Below, one piece after another: positions 8,846-17,528 of a stretch of 64,000 bases of DNA. A model generated the notes under the pieces. The model was given only the letters and a program-made list of their open reading frames with translations. It made no database searches and was not told where the DNA came from. The position numbers were made by a program, and so were the translations under genes. Numbering within the stretch: the first letter of the stretch is position 1; each line of letters begins with the position of its first letter. The DNA comes from Sphingomonas sp. KR3-1 (GTDB taxonomy: Bacteria > Pseudomonadota > Alphaproteobacteria > Sphingomonadales > Sphingomonadaceae), in contig NZ_JBDZDQ010000002.1 in NCBI RefSeq assembly GCF_040049295.1, positions 186,001 through 250,000 on the forward strand. Direction: 5' to 3'.

Positions 8846-8931
8846 TCCTATCCGTCGCGAACCGCTCTATCAATATGCTCTGTGGTGACCGGGTCGCGTT
8901 AAGTGACCGGAGTGTGCAAGAGAGGGAATCT

Positions 8932-10734
8932 ATGTCCGGGGGTGGTAAAGTCGAGGGTGAGCGCCTGCATCTGAGGTCGCGCGCCTGGTTCGACGATCCC
9001 TCGAACCCTGACATGACAGCGCTGTACGTGGAGCGCTACCTCAACTTCGGCATCAGCCTGGAGGAGCTCCAGTCGGGCCGGCCGATCATCGGCATCGCCC
9101 AGACCGGCAGCGACCTGACCCCGTGCAACCGCCACCATCTCGAACTCGCCAAGCGCGTGCGCGAGGGCATCCGGGATGCCGGCGGCATCGCGCTCGAATT
9201 CCCGACCCACCCGATCCAGGAAACCGGCAAGCGCCCGACCGCGGGCCTCGACCGCAACCTGCAATATCTCAGCCTGGTCGAGGCGATCTTCGGCTATCCG
9301 ATGGACGGCGTCGTCATGACGATCGGCTGCGACAAGACCACGCCCGCCTGCCTGATGGCCGCCGCGACGGTGAACATCCCGACGATCGCGCTCTCGGTCG
9401 GCCCGATGCTCAACGGCTGGTTCAAGGGCGAGCGCACCGGCTCCGGCACGATCGTGTGGAAGGCGCGCGAGATGCTCGCGGCCGGCGAGATCGATTACAA
9501 GGGCTTCATCGAGCTGGTCGCCAGCTCGGCGCCGTCGACCGGCTGGTGCAACACGATGGGCACCGCGACGACGATGAACTCGCTGTGCGAGGCGCTCGGC
9601 ATGTCGCTGCCCGGCTCGGCGGCGATCCCGGCGCCCTATCGCGACCGCGCGGAGTGCGCCTATCACACCGGCGTGCAGATCGTCGAAATGGTCCGCGCCG
9701 ACCGCAAGCCTTCGGACATCCTGACGCGCGCGGCGTTCCTCAACGCGATCCGCGTCAATTCGGCGATCGGCGGCTCGACCAACGCGCCGATCCACCTCAA
9801 CGCGATTGCCCGCCACATCGGCGTGGAGCTGACCCTGGCCGACTGGGAAGCGCATGGCGCCGACATTCCGCTGGTCGTGAACCTCCAGCCCGCCGGCAAA
9901 TATCTGGGCGAGGACTTCTACCGCGCGGGCGGCGTGCCCGCGGTGATGGGGCAGCTGCTCCGCGCCGGGCTGATCGACGGCACCGCGCTGACCGCCAACG
10001 GCAAGACCGTCGCCGAGAATATCGGCAGTGCCGAGAGCCAGGATCCGGACGTGATCTTCCCGCACGAGGCGCCGATGAAGCCCGCCGCGGGCCTGACCGT
10101 GCTGTCGGGCAATCTGTTCGACAATGCGGTGATGAAGCTCAGCGTGCTCTCGGAGGAGTTCCGCGGCCGCTATCTCTCCGATCCCGCGCACCCAGGCATG
10201 TTCGAGGGCACCGCGATCGTGTTCGACGGGCCGGAGGACTATCATCGCCGCATCGACGATCCCGCGCTCGGCGCCGACGATCACTCGATCCTGATCATGC
10301 GCGGCGCCGGTCCGGTCGGCTATCCGGGCGGCGCGGAGGTGGTGAACATGCGGCCCCCCGTGGCGCTGATCCAGGCCGGCGTGCACGCGCTGCCCTGCCT
10401 GGGCGATGGCCGCCAGTCGGGCACGTCGGGCAGTCCCTCGATCCTCAACGCCGCGCCCGAAGCGGCGGTGGGCGGCGGGCTCGCGCTCGTCCAGACCGGC
10501 GACCGCATCCGCATCGACCTGAACAACCGCACCGCGGACATGCTGGTGGACGATGCGGAGCTGGCCCGCCGCCGCGCCGCGCTCGCCATCGATTATGTCC
10601 CCGAAAGCCAGACGCCCTGGCAGGAGATCCATCGCAACCTGGTCGGCCAGTTCGACGGCGGCGCGGTGTTCGAGGGCGCCGTGAAGTACCAGCGCATCGC
10701 GCAGAAATACGGCGTGCCGCGGGACAGCCACTGA
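8932..10734 (+). CDS. IlvD/EDD-family sugar-acid dehydratase (galactonate/arabinonate type)
   Basis: 600 aa, ATG at 8932 after AGAGGGA. The first Fe-S cysteine region is [12 protein letters not shown], the second [14 protein letters not shown] and the third [14 protein letters not shown]. These three Cys are the cluster ligands of IlvD/EDD dehydratases. The C-terminal block [18 protein letters not shown] is the conserved substrate-binding region. The length and the [14 protein letters not shown] segment ([14 protein letters not shown]) put it with aldonate dehydratases acting on L-arabinonate, D-galactonate, D-fuconate or D-xylonate rather than with branched-chain IlvD or Edd. It should convert galactonate to 2-keto-3-deoxygalactonate, the substrate of DgoK at 17525. 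Its stop overlaps the lactonase ATG, so the two are translationally coupled. Exact substrate preference is inferred. Confidence 0.88.
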   Translation: MSGGGKVEGERLHLRSRAWFDDPSNPDMTALYVERYLNFGISLEELQSGRPIIGIAQTGSDLTPCNRHHLELAKRVREGIRDAGGIALEFPTHPIQETGKRPTAGLDRNLQYLSLVEAIFGYPMDGVVMTIGCDKTTPACLMAAATVNIPTIALSVGPMLNGWFKGERTGSGTIVWKAREMLAAGEIDYKGFIELVASSAPSTGWCNTMGTATTMNSLCEALGMSLPGSAAIPAPYRDRAECAYHTGVQIVEMVRADRKPSDILTRAAFLNAIRVNSAIGGSTNAPIHLNAIARHIGVELTLADWEAHGADIPLVVNLQPAGKYLGEDFYRAGGVPAVMGQLLRAGLIDGTALTANGKTVAENIGSAESQDPDVIFPHEAPMKPAAGLTVLSGNLFDNAVMKLSVLSEEFRGRYLSDPAHPGMFEGTAIVFDGPEDYHRRIDDPALGADDHSILIMRGAGPVGYPGGAEVVNMRPPVALIQAGVHALPCLGDGRQSGTSGSPSILNAAPEAAVGGGLALVQTGDRIRIDLNNRTADMLVDDAELARRRAALAIDYVPESQTPWQEIHRNLVGQFDGGAVFEGAVKYQRIAQKYGVPRDSH

Positions 10735-11588
10735 TGGCGCTCGTCCGGATCGTGGAGCGCGACCGGCGCGACGTGCTGGGGGAGGGGCCGCTCTGGTCCG
10801 CCCGCGAGAATGCGCTCTACTGGACTGACATCCTCTCGCACCGGCTCAACCGGCTCTCGCTCGCCGATGGCAGCATCCGCGGCTGGGTGTTCGACGACTA
10901 TCTCGGCTGGGCGATCGAGCGCGAGCAGGGCGGCTTCGTGCTCGGCCTGGGCCGGCGCTTCCTGCGCTTCAACCCGCAGACCGGCGTGACGCGGGCGATC
11001 GCGTCGCCCGAGCCCGATCGCATCGAGAACCGCATCAACGATGCCAAGGCCGATTGCCGTGGTCGCATCTGGGCCGGGACGATGTCGATCAACTGCACTG
11101 ATCCGACCGGCAGCTTCTACCGGCTCGATACCGACGGCATCGCGACGCGGGTCGACAAGCCCTATGCGATCGCCAACGGCCCGGCGATCGCCGCCGATGC
11201 GAGCTTCCTGCTCCACACCGACACGTCGCTGGCGACGATCTTCCGCTTCGACATCAACGACGACGGCTCGCTGGGGCCGCGCACGCCGTTCATCACCTTC
11301 GAGCCCGAATGGGGCAATCCCGACGGGATGACCTTCGATGCCGAAGGCTGCCTGTGGGTCGGCTGCTGGGGCGCGGGCTGCGTCACGCGCTTCACCCCCG
11401 AGGGCAAGCGCGAGCGCAGCATCGAACTGCCCGCGAGCCAGATCACAAGTTGCACCTTTGCGGGCGCGGATTTGGACCGCATGTTCGTCACATCAGCCAG
11501 CGATGGGGTGGACGAACCCCATGCCGGCGCCTTGTTCGAGGTTGATCCGGGCTGCCGCGGCCTGGCGACCCAGCTTTATCGCGGATGA
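10734..11588 (+). CDS. SMP-30/gluconolactonase-family sugar lactonase
   Basis: 284 aa, ATG overlapping the dehydratase stop (TGATG). The opening GEGPLWSARENALYWTDI carries the metal-ligand Glu of the SMP-30/gluconolactonase/LRE propeller. NRINDAKADCRGRIWAGTM carries the conserved Asn-Asp substrate/metal region. NPDGMTFDAEGCLWVG is another typical blade. It should hydrolyse the aldonolactone made by the divergent dehydrogenase to galactonate or arabinonate, a cytoplasmic step. One blade reads FLLHTDT, where many relatives have Tyr-Phe-Thr-Asp-Ser. The Asp is kept, so activity is not in doubt. Confidence 0.88.
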   Translation: MALVRIVERDRRDVLGEGPLWSARENALYWTDILSHRLNRLSLADGSIRGWVFDDYLGWAIEREQGGFVLGLGRRFLRFNPQTGVTRAIASPEPDRIENRINDAKADCRGRIWAGTMSINCTDPTGSFYRLDTDGIATRVDKPYAIANGPAIAADASFLLHTDTSLATIFRFDINDDGSLGPRTPFITFEPEWGNPDGMTFDAEGCLWVGCWGAGCVTRFTPEGKRERSIELPASQITSCTFAGADLDRMFVTSASDGVDEPHAGALFEVDPGCRGLATQLYRG

Positions 11589-11602
11589 TCGGAGAGGACC
11601 CT

Positions 11603-12757
11603 ATGACCCTGCACAAAAGCGCATTGCTGGTCGGCGCAGCGCTCGCCACCGTTCTGGCATCGAACGCCGATGCCGCGACCGCCAAGCGCGGCACCTTCGG
11701 CAAGCTGGCCGATGGCCGCACCGTCGGTTCGGTGACCCTGTCCAACGCGCGCGGCGTCTCGGCGAACATCATCGCCTGGGGTGCGACGATCCAGTCGGTG
11801 ATCATGCCCGACCGCAACGGCAAGAAGGCCGATGTCGCGCTCGGCTATGACAATATCGACCAGTATATCTCGAAGCCGCAATATTTCGGCCCGATCGTTG
11901 GCCGCTTCGGCAACCGCCTGGCGGCGGGCCGCTTCAAGCTCGACGGCCAGACCTACCAGACCCCGATCAACAACGGGAAGAACGCGCTTCACGGCGGCAC
12001 CACTGGCTTCGACAAGGTGCTGTGGGACGTTGTCTCGGTGAAGAACGGCCCGACCGCCTCGGTGACGCTGCGCTATGTCAGCCCGGACGGCGACCAGGGC
12101 TATCCCGGCACGATGACCGTCGACGCGACCTATTCGCTCGACGAGGCGAACAACCTGACGATCGAATATGTCGCGACCACCGACAAGGCGACGATCGCCA
12201 ACCTGACCAACCACGCCTATTGGAACCTGTCGGGCGAGGGCAGCGCGAACGGCGCGATGGGGCATGTCGTGACGATCCCGGCGCAGACCTATCTGCCGAC
12301 CGACGACGGCGCGATCCCGACCGGCGAGTTCAAGTCCGTCGCCGGCACCGTGTTCGATTTCCGCAAGCCGATGGCGGTGGGCCTGCGCGTGCGCGACGCG
12401 CGCGACCAGCAGGTCGTCTGGGCGCGCGGCTATGACCATAACTGGGTGATCGGGCGCGAGGTCACCAAGACCCAGCATCTGATGGCCAAGGTCTATGATC
12501 CCGCCTCGGGCCGCGGCTTCGAGCTGTGGTCGAACCAGCCGGGTCTGCAATTCTATTCGGGCAACTTCCTCGACGGCACCTCCTACGGCAAGTCGCGCCA
12601 CGTCTATCGCGAGGGCGATGCGATCGTGATGGAGCCGCAGATCTTCCCGGATGCGCCTAACCAGAAGGGCTTCCCCAACGCCCGGCTCGATCCGGGCCAG
12701 ACCTATCGCAACGTGATGACCTATCGCCTGACCACCGGTCAGGCGGCCAAGCGCTAA
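11603..12757 (+). CDS. galM: Aldose 1-epimerase (mutarotase), exported
   Basis: 384 aa. ATG 11603 was chosen because GGAGAGGA lies just upstream and a signal peptide follows (ends SNADAAT). The family motifs are present: GRFGNRLAAGRFKLDG, then NALHGGTTGFDKVLWD with catalytic His, LTNHAYWNLSG with the second His, a YDHNWV segment, and the C-terminal GLQFYSGNFLDG block. A catalytic Glu is expected in VMEPQIFPDAPNQ. It interconverts sugar anomers, here in the periplasm, supplying the anomer used by the transporter or dehydrogenase. It sits 15 bases after the lactonase and 10 before the GH5-like gene, within one operon. Confidence 0.9.
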   Translation: MTLHKSALLVGAALATVLASNADAATAKRGTFGKLADGRTVGSVTLSNARGVSANIIAWGATIQSVIMPDRNGKKADVALGYDNIDQYISKPQYFGPIVGRFGNRLAAGRFKLDGQTYQTPINNGKNALHGGTTGFDKVLWDVVSVKNGPTASVTLRYVSPDGDQGYPGTMTVDATYSLDEANNLTIEYVATTDKATIANLTNHAYWNLSGEGSANGAMGHVVTIPAQTYLPTDDGAIPTGEFKSVAGTVFDFRKPMAVGLRVRDARDQQVVWARGYDHNWVIGREVTKTQHLMAKVYDPASGRGFELWSNQPGLQFYSGNFLDGTSYGKSRHVYREGDAIVMEPQIFPDAPNQKGFPNARLDPGQTYRNVMTYRLTTGQAAKR

Positions 12758-12766
12758 GAGGGCACG

Positions 12767-13903
12767 ATGAAGCGTATCCTGATGTTCGTCGCCGCGATGC
12801 TCGCGGCGACTCCCGCGGTCGCGCGCGACCAATGGACTCCTGCGCAGGCGAATGCCTGGTACGCCAGGCAGCCCTGGCTGGTCGGCTCCAACTACACGCC
12901 GGCCAATGCGATCAACCAGCTCGAGATGTGGCAGCCCGAGACCTTCGATCCGGCGACGATCGACAAGGAGCTTGGCTATGCCGAGTCGATCGGCATGAAC
13001 ACGATGCGCGTCTTCCTGCACAATCTGCTCTGGGAGAATGACCCCGAGGGGCTGAAGAAGCGGATGGACGTGTTCCTCACGCTCGCCGCCAAGCACCATA
13101 TCAAGCCGCTGTTCGTGCTGTTCGACAGCTGCTGGGATCCGAACCCGGTCGCCGGCCCGCAGCATCCGCCGATCCCGGGCGTGCACAATTCGGGCTGGGT
13201 CCAGGCGCCGGGCGCCGCGCGGCTCAAGGACGAGAGCCAGTATGGCAAGCTCGAGGGCTATGTGAAGGGCGTCGTCGGCGCCTTCGCCAACGATCCGCGC
13301 GTGCTCGGCTGGGACCTGTGGAACGAGCCGAACAATGGCGGCGGCGGCAACTACAAGCCGACCCCGCAGAAGAAGGAAATGGTCGCCAAGCTGCTGCCCC
13401 AGGTCTTCGCCTGGGCGCGCTCGGTGGACCCGAGCCAGCCGCTCACCTCGGGCGTGTGGATCGGCGAGCATTGGGACGACCAGTCCAAGCTCGACGCGAC
13501 CGAGAAGACGCAGATCACCCAGTCGGACGTGCTGACCTTCCACGACTATAGCTGGCCCGAGACTTTCGAGAAGCGCGCGCGCCAGATGCTCAGCTATGGC
13601 CGTCCGGTGATCTGCACCGAGTATATGGCGCGCGGCAACGGCTCGACCTTCGACGGGTCGCTGCCGATCGCCAAGCGGCTGAACATCGGCATGATGAACT
13701 GGGGCTTTGTCGACGGGAAGACGCAGACGCGCCTGCCCTGGGACAGCTGGAAGAAGCCGTACACGCTCGACGAGCCGACGATCTGGTTCCACGAGGTGTT
13801 CCGCGGCGACGGCACGCCCTATCGCCAGGCCGAGACCGACCTGATCAAGCGGCTGGCGACCTCGCCCAAGGGCGTGGTCCCGGCGACCCCGGCTGCCAAG
13901 TGA
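12767..13903 (+). CDS. Exported clan GH-A glycosidase, GH5-like
   Basis: 378 aa with signal peptide at residues 1-19 (PAVARDQ). The TIM-barrel markers are clear: IGMNTMRVFLHNLLWE, HHIKPLFVLFDSCWD, RVLGWDLWNEPNN with the acid/base Glu after Asn, then VLTFHDYSWPE and RPVICTEYMARGNGS with the probable nucleophile Glu. This layout matches GH5-like enzymes that genome annotation often calls 1,4-beta-xylanase or cellulase-family protein. The true linkage is not readable from the sequence. Its operon partners (mutarotase upstream, GH43 downstream, sugar-acid enzymes) suggest a galactose- or arabinose-containing substrate rather than cellulose. Confidence 0.78.
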   Translation: MKRILMFVAAMLAATPAVARDQWTPAQANAWYARQPWLVGSNYTPANAINQLEMWQPETFDPATIDKELGYAESIGMNTMRVFLHNLLWENDPEGLKKRMDVFLTLAAKHHIKPLFVLFDSCWDPNPVAGPQHPPIPGVHNSGWVQAPGAARLKDESQYGKLEGYVKGVVGAFANDPRVLGWDLWNEPNNGGGGNYKPTPQKKEMVAKLLPQVFAWARSVDPSQPLTSGVWIGEHWDDQSKLDATEKTQITQSDVLTFHDYSWPETFEKRARQMLSYGRPVICTEYMARGNGSTFDGSLPIAKRLNIGMMNWGFVDGKTQTRLPWDSWKKPYTLDEPTIWFHEVFRGDGTPYRQAETDLIKRLATSPKGVVPATPAAK

Positions 13904-14829
13904 TGCGGCGGATGGTCCAGGCGGCGCTGGCGGGGCTCGTCCTCGCCGCGCTGCCGGCGCATGCCCAGGACGCGCCGTCCTTCTTCGACGGCGCCGATCC
14001 GGACTTCGAAGTCGCGGACGGGCAGTACTGGCTATACCCGACCTTTGGCGGCAAGACGCTGGTCGCCTGGCATTCCCCCGACATGAAGAACTGGGAAAAG
14101 GGGCCCGTCCTCCTCGACCATTCGATGATCCCGTGGATCGATGACGATCACGCACCCGAGCATCGCCTCTGGGCGCCCGACATGGTCCGCGCGAACGGCC
14201 GCTATTATTTCTATTACTCGATCGGCCCGCAGAACCCGACGCCGAGCCGCATCGGCGTGGCACGCTGCGAGGGGCCGGCGGGGCCGTGCAAGGACAGCGG
14301 CAAGCCGCTGGTAAACGACGGCGGCCACGGCTTCGAAGCGATCGATCCGGCGGTGTTCGTCGATCCCCGGACGAAGACGGCGTATCTCTATGCCGGCGGC
14401 AGCGCCGGCGCGACGCTGCGCGTGTGGATGCTCAAGCCCGACATGGTCAGCATCGACCATGAAGTGAAGGTGCAGACGCCGGCGCACTTCACCGAGGGCT
14501 CGTTCATGTTCGAGCGGAACGGGACCTACTACCTGTCCTATTCCTCGGGCAATTTCCGCGACACCACCTATTCGGTGCACTACGCCACGGCCAAGTCGCC
14601 CACCGGCCCCTGGACCTACCGCGGGCCGATCCTGGTCAGCGATGCCAAGTACAAGGGGCCCGGCCACCACGCCTTCCTGCGCGATCCCAAGGACGGGCGC
14701 TGGTACATCGCCTATCACCGCTGGGAAGGGCAGCCGCATGACGGCCCCTATACCGGCTCGCGCCGGGTGGCGATCACGACGGTCGCGTTCGGCAAGGACG
14801 GGTCGATCCTGCCGGTCAAGATGGACTGA
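13903..14829 (+). CDS. Exported GH43-family glycosidase
   Basis: 308 aa. The ATG at 13903 overlaps the GH5-like stop (TGATG); a GTG one codon earlier is also possible. Signal peptide at 1-22 (PAHAQDA). Five-bladed propeller signatures are FFDGADPDFEV (catalytic-base Asp), LWAPDMVRANGRYYFYYS, EAIDPAVFVDP (pKa-modulating Asp near 148) and FTEGSFMFERNGTYYLSYS (acid Glu near 197). These match GH43 alpha-L-arabinofuranosidases and related enzymes. It is the last gene of the 8932-14829 operon and is followed by a strong terminator within an inverted repeat. Likely periplasmic release of arabinose or galactose from oligosaccharides. Confidence 0.85.
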   Translation: MRRMVQAALAGLVLAALPAHAQDAPSFFDGADPDFEVADGQYWLYPTFGGKTLVAWHSPDMKNWEKGPVLLDHSMIPWIDDDHAPEHRLWAPDMVRANGRYYFYYSIGPQNPTPSRIGVARCEGPAGPCKDSGKPLVNDGGHGFEAIDPAVFVDPRTKTAYLYAGGSAGATLRVWMLKPDMVSIDHEVKVQTPAHFTEGSFMFERNGTYYLSYSSGNFRDTTYSVHYATAKSPTGPWTYRGPILVSDAKYKGPGHHAFLRDPKDGRWYIAYHRWEGQPHDGPYTGSRRVAITTVAFGKDGSILPVKMD

Positions 14830-14838
14830 GGCTGTTGG

Positions 14839-14978
14839 CTCCCCTCCCTGCAAGGGAGGGGTAGGGGGTGGGGCGAGCGCAGCGAGCTCCTTCCTCCGGT
14901 GGCGATAAAAGAAAAGGCCGGGCATCGAGCCCGGCCTTTTCTTTACCCACCCCTGGCCCCTCCCTTGCAGGAAGGGGA
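14839..14978. repeat. Long inverted repeat with internal terminator, copy 2
   Basis: Same architecture as 7740-7880. The outer arms are CTCCCCTCCCTGCAAGGGAG (14839 on) and CCCTCCCTTGCAGGAAGGGG (ending 14978), around an intrinsic terminator. It separates two convergent genes. Confidence 0.7.
14907..14944. terminator. Bidirectional intrinsic terminator
   Basis: AAAGAAAAGGCCGGG pairs with CCCGGCCTTTTCTTT across the loop CATCGAG, giving a T-tract on either strand. It serves the GH43 gene on the plus strand and the GntR gene on the minus strand. Confidence 0.85.
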
Positions 14979-14989
14979 ATTACCAGCGC

Positions 14990-15697
14990 TCAGCTCGCCG
15001 GCGTGCCCTCATGCGTGTTGATCAGCTCGAGCACGTCGGCGATCAGCGCGCGCATTGCGATGCGGGCGGCGTCGGGGTCGCGGGCCTTGATCGCCTCGAG
15101 CACATGGCCGTGATCGGCGACGTTCGCGGTGCGGCCCTTCAGCCGGTTGGTGAAGCGGATCGAGGTGCGCAGCGCGGTGCCGACCACGTCGCGGAACTGG
15201 ACGTAGAAGGGGTTGCCCGAGGCGCGCAGGATCGAGACGTGGAAAGCGATGTCGGCCTCCAGCGTGTCGTCCAGGCCCTTCTCGGCGGCTTCCATGCGGG
15301 CCAGGCCCTCGCCGATGATCTCGATGTCGCTGTCGGTGGCGAAGCGCGCGGCGAGCGCGGCGGCTTCGGGCTCGATCGCGACGCGCAGCTGGTTGAACTG
15401 GATGAGCAGGTCGACCGAGAATTGCCGCTCGAGCAGCCAGCGCAGCACATCGGTGTCGAACAGGTTCCAGGACGAGGTCGGCTCGACCACCGTGCCCTGG
15501 CGCGGGCGGGCGCTCAGCAGGCCCTTGGCGGTGAGCATCTTCACCGCCTCGCGCGTCACCGAGCGGCTGACGCCATGCTGCTTGGTCAGCTCCGCCTCGG
15601 TGGGGAAGGGCTGGGTCTCGTAATGGCCGGTGACGATCGCGCGGCCGAGCCGGTCGAGCAGGCCATAGGTCAGGTTGCGCCCAAGCTGGGGACGCAT
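14990..15697 (-). CDS. GntR-family transcriptional regulator, FadR subfamily (probable regulator of the sugar locus)
   Basis: 235 aa from ATG 15697. A GTG at 15730 with AAGGA ten bases upstream is an equally credible start. Residues ~10-75 are a winged helix (LTYGLLDRLGRAIVTG...PTEAELTKQHGVSRSVTREAVKMLTAKGLL). The rest is an all-helical FCD effector domain (VAIEPEAAALAARFA, DIAFHVSILRASGNPFY, DHGHVLEAIKARD) with conserved Asp/His metal or ligand positions. FadR-type regulators of sugar-acid catabolism usually sense a pathway intermediate. It lies between the catabolic operon and the divergent transporter-kinase-aldolase operon. Operator-like motif E sits in its upstream region, consistent with autoregulation. 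Control of the six motifs is inferred. Confidence 0.85.
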   Translation of the reverse strand: MRPQLGRNLTYGLLDRLGRAIVTGHYETQPFPTEAELTKQHGVSRSVTREAVKMLTAKGLLSARPRQGTVVEPTSSWNLFDTDVLRWLLERQFSVDLLIQFNQLRVAIEPEAAALAARFATDSDIEIIGEGLARMEAAEKGLDDTLEADIAFHVSILRASGNPFYVQFRDVVGTALRTSIRFTNRLKGRTANVADHGHVLEAIKARDPDAARIAMRALIADVLELINTHEGTPAS

Positions 15698-15819
15698 TTC
15701 GTCATGCGACCTGGTTAGAGACGTTGCCACGCGCGGGTTTTCCTTTTCTATCGAGGCGACGATCGTCGCTTTGCCCTCTTGTTCTAGCTCTATCCCAAAC
15801 TCCACGCTAGACAAGACCA

Positions 15820-15838
15820 ATTAATACGATAAATGGAC
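15820..15838. promoter_or_regulatory. Operator-like motif E (sugar regulon)
   Basis: TTAATACGATAAATGG holds the shared core ATACGATAA. It lies in the divergent region between the GntR regulator and the symporter-dgoK-dgoA operon, about 50 bases before the symporter start. Confidence 0.55.
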
Positions 15839-15884
15839 GATTCAGCCGCCCGGGAGCGCGCGGTGCTTAAGGGAGGGAGTGCCC

Positions 15885-17528
15885 GTGACGAGTCTGTCGC
15901 AAATCGACCTGATCGTGGTCGTCATATATGCCATCGGGATTTTCGGCCTGGCCCAATGGGTTAGCCGAGAGAAGGCAGGGCACGCCAAGGATACGTCCGA
16001 CTATTTCCTCGCATCCAAGTCGCTGCCCTGGTGGGCGATCGGCGCGTCGCTGATCGCCGCAAATATTTCGGCCGAACAGATCGTCGGCATGGCAGGTTCG
16101 GGCTACAAGATCGGCCTCGCCATTGCTTCCTATGAGTGGATGGCGGCGCTCACGCTGCTGATCGTCGGCAAGTATTTCCTGCCGATCTTCCTCAAGAACC
16201 AGATCTACACGATGCCGCAGTTCCTCGAGCAGCGCTATGGCAGGATCCTGCCGGTGCTGATGGCGGTGTTCTGGCTCGCGCTCTACGTGTTCGTGAACCT
16301 GACCTCGATCATCTGGCTCGGCTCGATCGCAGTGCACAAGGTGGCGGGCGTCGACCAGACCGCGGCGCTGATCGCGCTCGGCGGCTTCGCCTTGCTCTAC
16401 CAGCTCTATGGCGGCCTCAAGGCGGTAGCGCTGACCGACATCGTCCAGGTGACGCTGCTGGTGATGGGCGGCCTGATCGTCTCCTACCTGACGCTCGACC
16501 AGATCGGCGGCGGGCAGGGCATCCTGGCCGGCTTCCACACGCTCGCCAACGCGCATCCCGAGAAGTTCGACATGATCCTCTCGCCCGACAATCCCTTCTA
16601 CAAGGACCTGCCCGGCATCGCCGTGCTCGTCGGCGGCATGTGGATCGCGAACCTGAGCTATTGGGGCTTCAACCAGTACATCATCCAGCGCGCGCTGGCG
16701 GCGAAGAACCTGGGCGAGGCGCAGAAGGGCATCACGCTCGCGGCCTATCTCAAGCTGCTGATGCCGGTGATCATCGTGCTGCCGGGCATCGCCGCGGTGA
16801 TGCTCGCGCCGAACCTCGCGGTGGGCGACGAAGCCTATCCGACGATGCTCAAGCTGCTGCCGCCGGGCCTGCTCGGCCTCGTCTTCGCGGCGCTGGTCGC
16901 GGCGATCATCGCGTCGACTGCCTCCAAGATCAATTCGATCGGCACGATCTTCACGCTCGACCTCTATGCCAAGGCGCGCGGCATCAGCACGCGCGGCGAG
17001 CAGGGCGAGGGCAAGACCGGGCAGGAGAAGCACCTCGTCCTCGTCGGCCGCGTCGTCGCCGCCGTCGCGGTGGTGATCGCGATCCTCGCCGCCAAGCCGC
17101 TGATCGGCCAGTCGGACCAGGCGTTCCAGTTCATCCAGGAATTCTCGGGCTTCTTCACCCCGGGCATCACCGTGATCTTCCTGCTCGGCCTGTTCTGGAA
17201 GCCGGCGACCGAGGCGGGCGCGATCGTCGCGGCGGTCACTTCGGTGCTGCTGTCGGTCGTGCTGAAGTCGATCATCAGCATCGAGCATCCCGCGGTCTAT
17301 ATCCCGTCGGGGCTCAACGCCTGGCTGTTCCCGTTCATGAACCGCATGCTGTTCGTGTTCCTGGTCAGCCTGATGCTGGCGATGCTGGTGAGCCTGGTGT
17401 TCAAGGGCCGCGGCAACGCCAATCGCGTGACCATGGAAGGCGTCAGCTTCAAGACGCCGAACGTGTTCAACGTCGCCGGCGTGGGCGTGATCCTGATCCT
17501 CATCGCCCTGTACGCGACCTGGTGGTGA
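15885..17528 (+). CDS. Sodium:solute symporter (SSS family, sugar transporter)
   Basis: 547 aa. GTG 15885 is preferred because GGGAGG lies about eight bases upstream; GTG 15879 would add two residues. About 14 hydrophobic segments are visible, beginning with LIVVVIYAIGIFGLAQWV. The SSS signatures are present: DYFLASKSLPWWAIGASLIAANISAEQIVGMAGSGY, then the ALYQLYGGLKAVALTDIVQ region and NYWGFNQYIIQRALAAK-like text (SYWGFNQYIIQ). The resemblance is to SGLT-type sodium/galactose symporters. It should carry galactose or a related sugar across the inner membrane. Its stop overlaps the dgoK start, which supports a role in the same pathway. Confidence 0.88.
   Translation: MTSLSQIDLIVVVIYAIGIFGLAQWVSREKAGHAKDTSDYFLASKSLPWWAIGASLIAANISAEQIVGMAGSGYKIGLAIASYEWMAALTLLIVGKYFLPIFLKNQIYTMPQFLEQRYGRILPVLMAVFWLALYVFVNLTSIIWLGSIAVHKVAGVDQTAALIALGGFALLYQLYGGLKAVALTDIVQVTLLVMGGLIVSYLTLDQIGGGQGILAGFHTLANAHPEKFDMILSPDNPFYKDLPGIAVLVGGMWIANLSYWGFNQYIIQRALAAKNLGEAQKGITLAAYLKLLMPVIIVLPGIAAVMLAPNLAVGDEAYPTMLKLLPPGLLGLVFAALVAAIIASTASKINSIGTIFTLDLYAKARGISTRGEQGEGKTGQEKHLVLVGRVVAAVAVVIAILAAKPLIGQSDQAFQFIQEFSGFFTPGITVIFLLGLFWKPATEAGAIVAAVTSVLLSVVLKSIISIEHPAVYIPSGLNAWLFPFMNRMLFVFLVSLMLAMLVSLVFKGRGNANRVTMEGVSFKTPNVFNVAGVGVILILIALYATWW

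Noticed and set aside
8899..10731. 610-codon open frame antisense to the dehydratase
   Set aside because: Mirrors the IlvD/EDD gene codon for codon and has no domain.
11576..14263. 895-codon open frame antisense to mutarotase, GH5 and GH43
   Set aside because: Spans three real genes on the other strand and shows only Arg/Ala-rich low-complexity text.
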